Notes under the pieces: model-generated
Told to the model about the DNA's origin: nothing
The model's input: only the letters and a program-made list of their open reading frames with translations
The model's database searches: none
Translations under genes and position numbers: made by a program
Source of the DNA: Sphingomonas hankookensis
GTDB taxonomy: Bacteria; Pseudomonadota; Alphaproteobacteria; Sphingomonadales; Sphingomonadaceae
Direction: 5' to 3'
Length of the DNA: 39,526 bases
Assembly: GCF_001619955.1 (NCBI RefSeq)
Contig: NZ_LQQO01000029.1
Coordinates: forward strand, 1-39,526
In this document: piece by piece, positions 39,515 through 39,526 of the stretch
Numbering within the stretch: position 1 is the first letter of the stretch
Layout of the letters: each line of letters starts with the position of its first letter

Positions 39515-39526
39515 TGTGTTGTATAG

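Noticed and set aside
39309..39526. Open Arg-rich frame running off the window end
   Set aside because: It crosses two strong hairpins and shows no protein-like pattern.

Overview
The window is about 39.5 kb of GC-rich DNA whose gene content and protein styles point to an aerobic alphaproteobacterium of the Sphingomonadaceae, most likely Sphingomonas or a close relative. The basis is two TonB-dependent receptors of the Xanthomonas/Caulobacter type, a SapC / cupin-like / tryptophan-halogenase-like module, PQQ glucose dehydrogenase, and short palindromic intergenic repeats of the kind common in sphingomonads. No tRNA, rRNA, CRISPR array, insertion sequence or phage gene was recognised. Genes are tightly packed and many junctions are 4-base ATGA (or 1 to 11 base) stop/start overlaps.

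Region 1 (1-7124) is respiratory. It holds the end of a CtaG-type oxidase assembly factor, a CopD/HemJ-like membrane protein, a convergent DUF2231 protein, cytochrome c oxidase subunit II, a fused subunit I-III, a small membrane protein and a membrane-bound PQQ glucose dehydrogenase. The oxidase is unusual: the CuA methionine position is histidine and the K-channel lysine position is glutamine.

Region 2 (7125-18420) looks like a polysaccharide utilisation locus on the plus strand: a Tat-exported GH51 arabinofuranosidase, a TonB receptor with a good -35/-10 promoter, then a coupled operon of halogenase-like flavoprotein (called HalA here), sugar-porter MFS transporter and a large secreted GH2 enzyme with a LamG-like N-terminus.

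Region 3 (18533-21808, minus strand) is a four-gene overlapping operon: GT2 glycosyltransferase, short acyl-CoA-dehydrogenase-like protein, PIG-L deacetylase and NodS-like methyltransferase. It looks like a pathway for a modified amino-sugar conjugate.

Region 4 (21919-30761, minus strand) runs TonB receptor, halogenase-like HalC, SapC, JmjC/cupin-like protein, halogenase-like HalB, LacI regulator. Two near-identical operator-like 12-mers bracket the receptor's -35 box, and a perfect 13-bp hairpin separates the receptor from the rest. This is the best candidate for a poorly understood system: flavin-dependent halogenase homologues tied to outer-membrane nutrient uptake, with a related copy inside the region 2 sugar locus.

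Region 5 (30980-39217) has a TctD/TctE-like two-component system on the plus strand. Divergent from it is a minus-strand gene string: orphan periplasmic binding protein, O/P-type porin, CitMHS carboxylate transporter, TerC-family protein, alpha/beta hydrolase and an E. coli-type phosphatidylserine decarboxylase. The arrangement suggests carboxylate sensing and uptake, with the binding protein possibly serving the sensor kinase. The window ends in two tandem hairpins.
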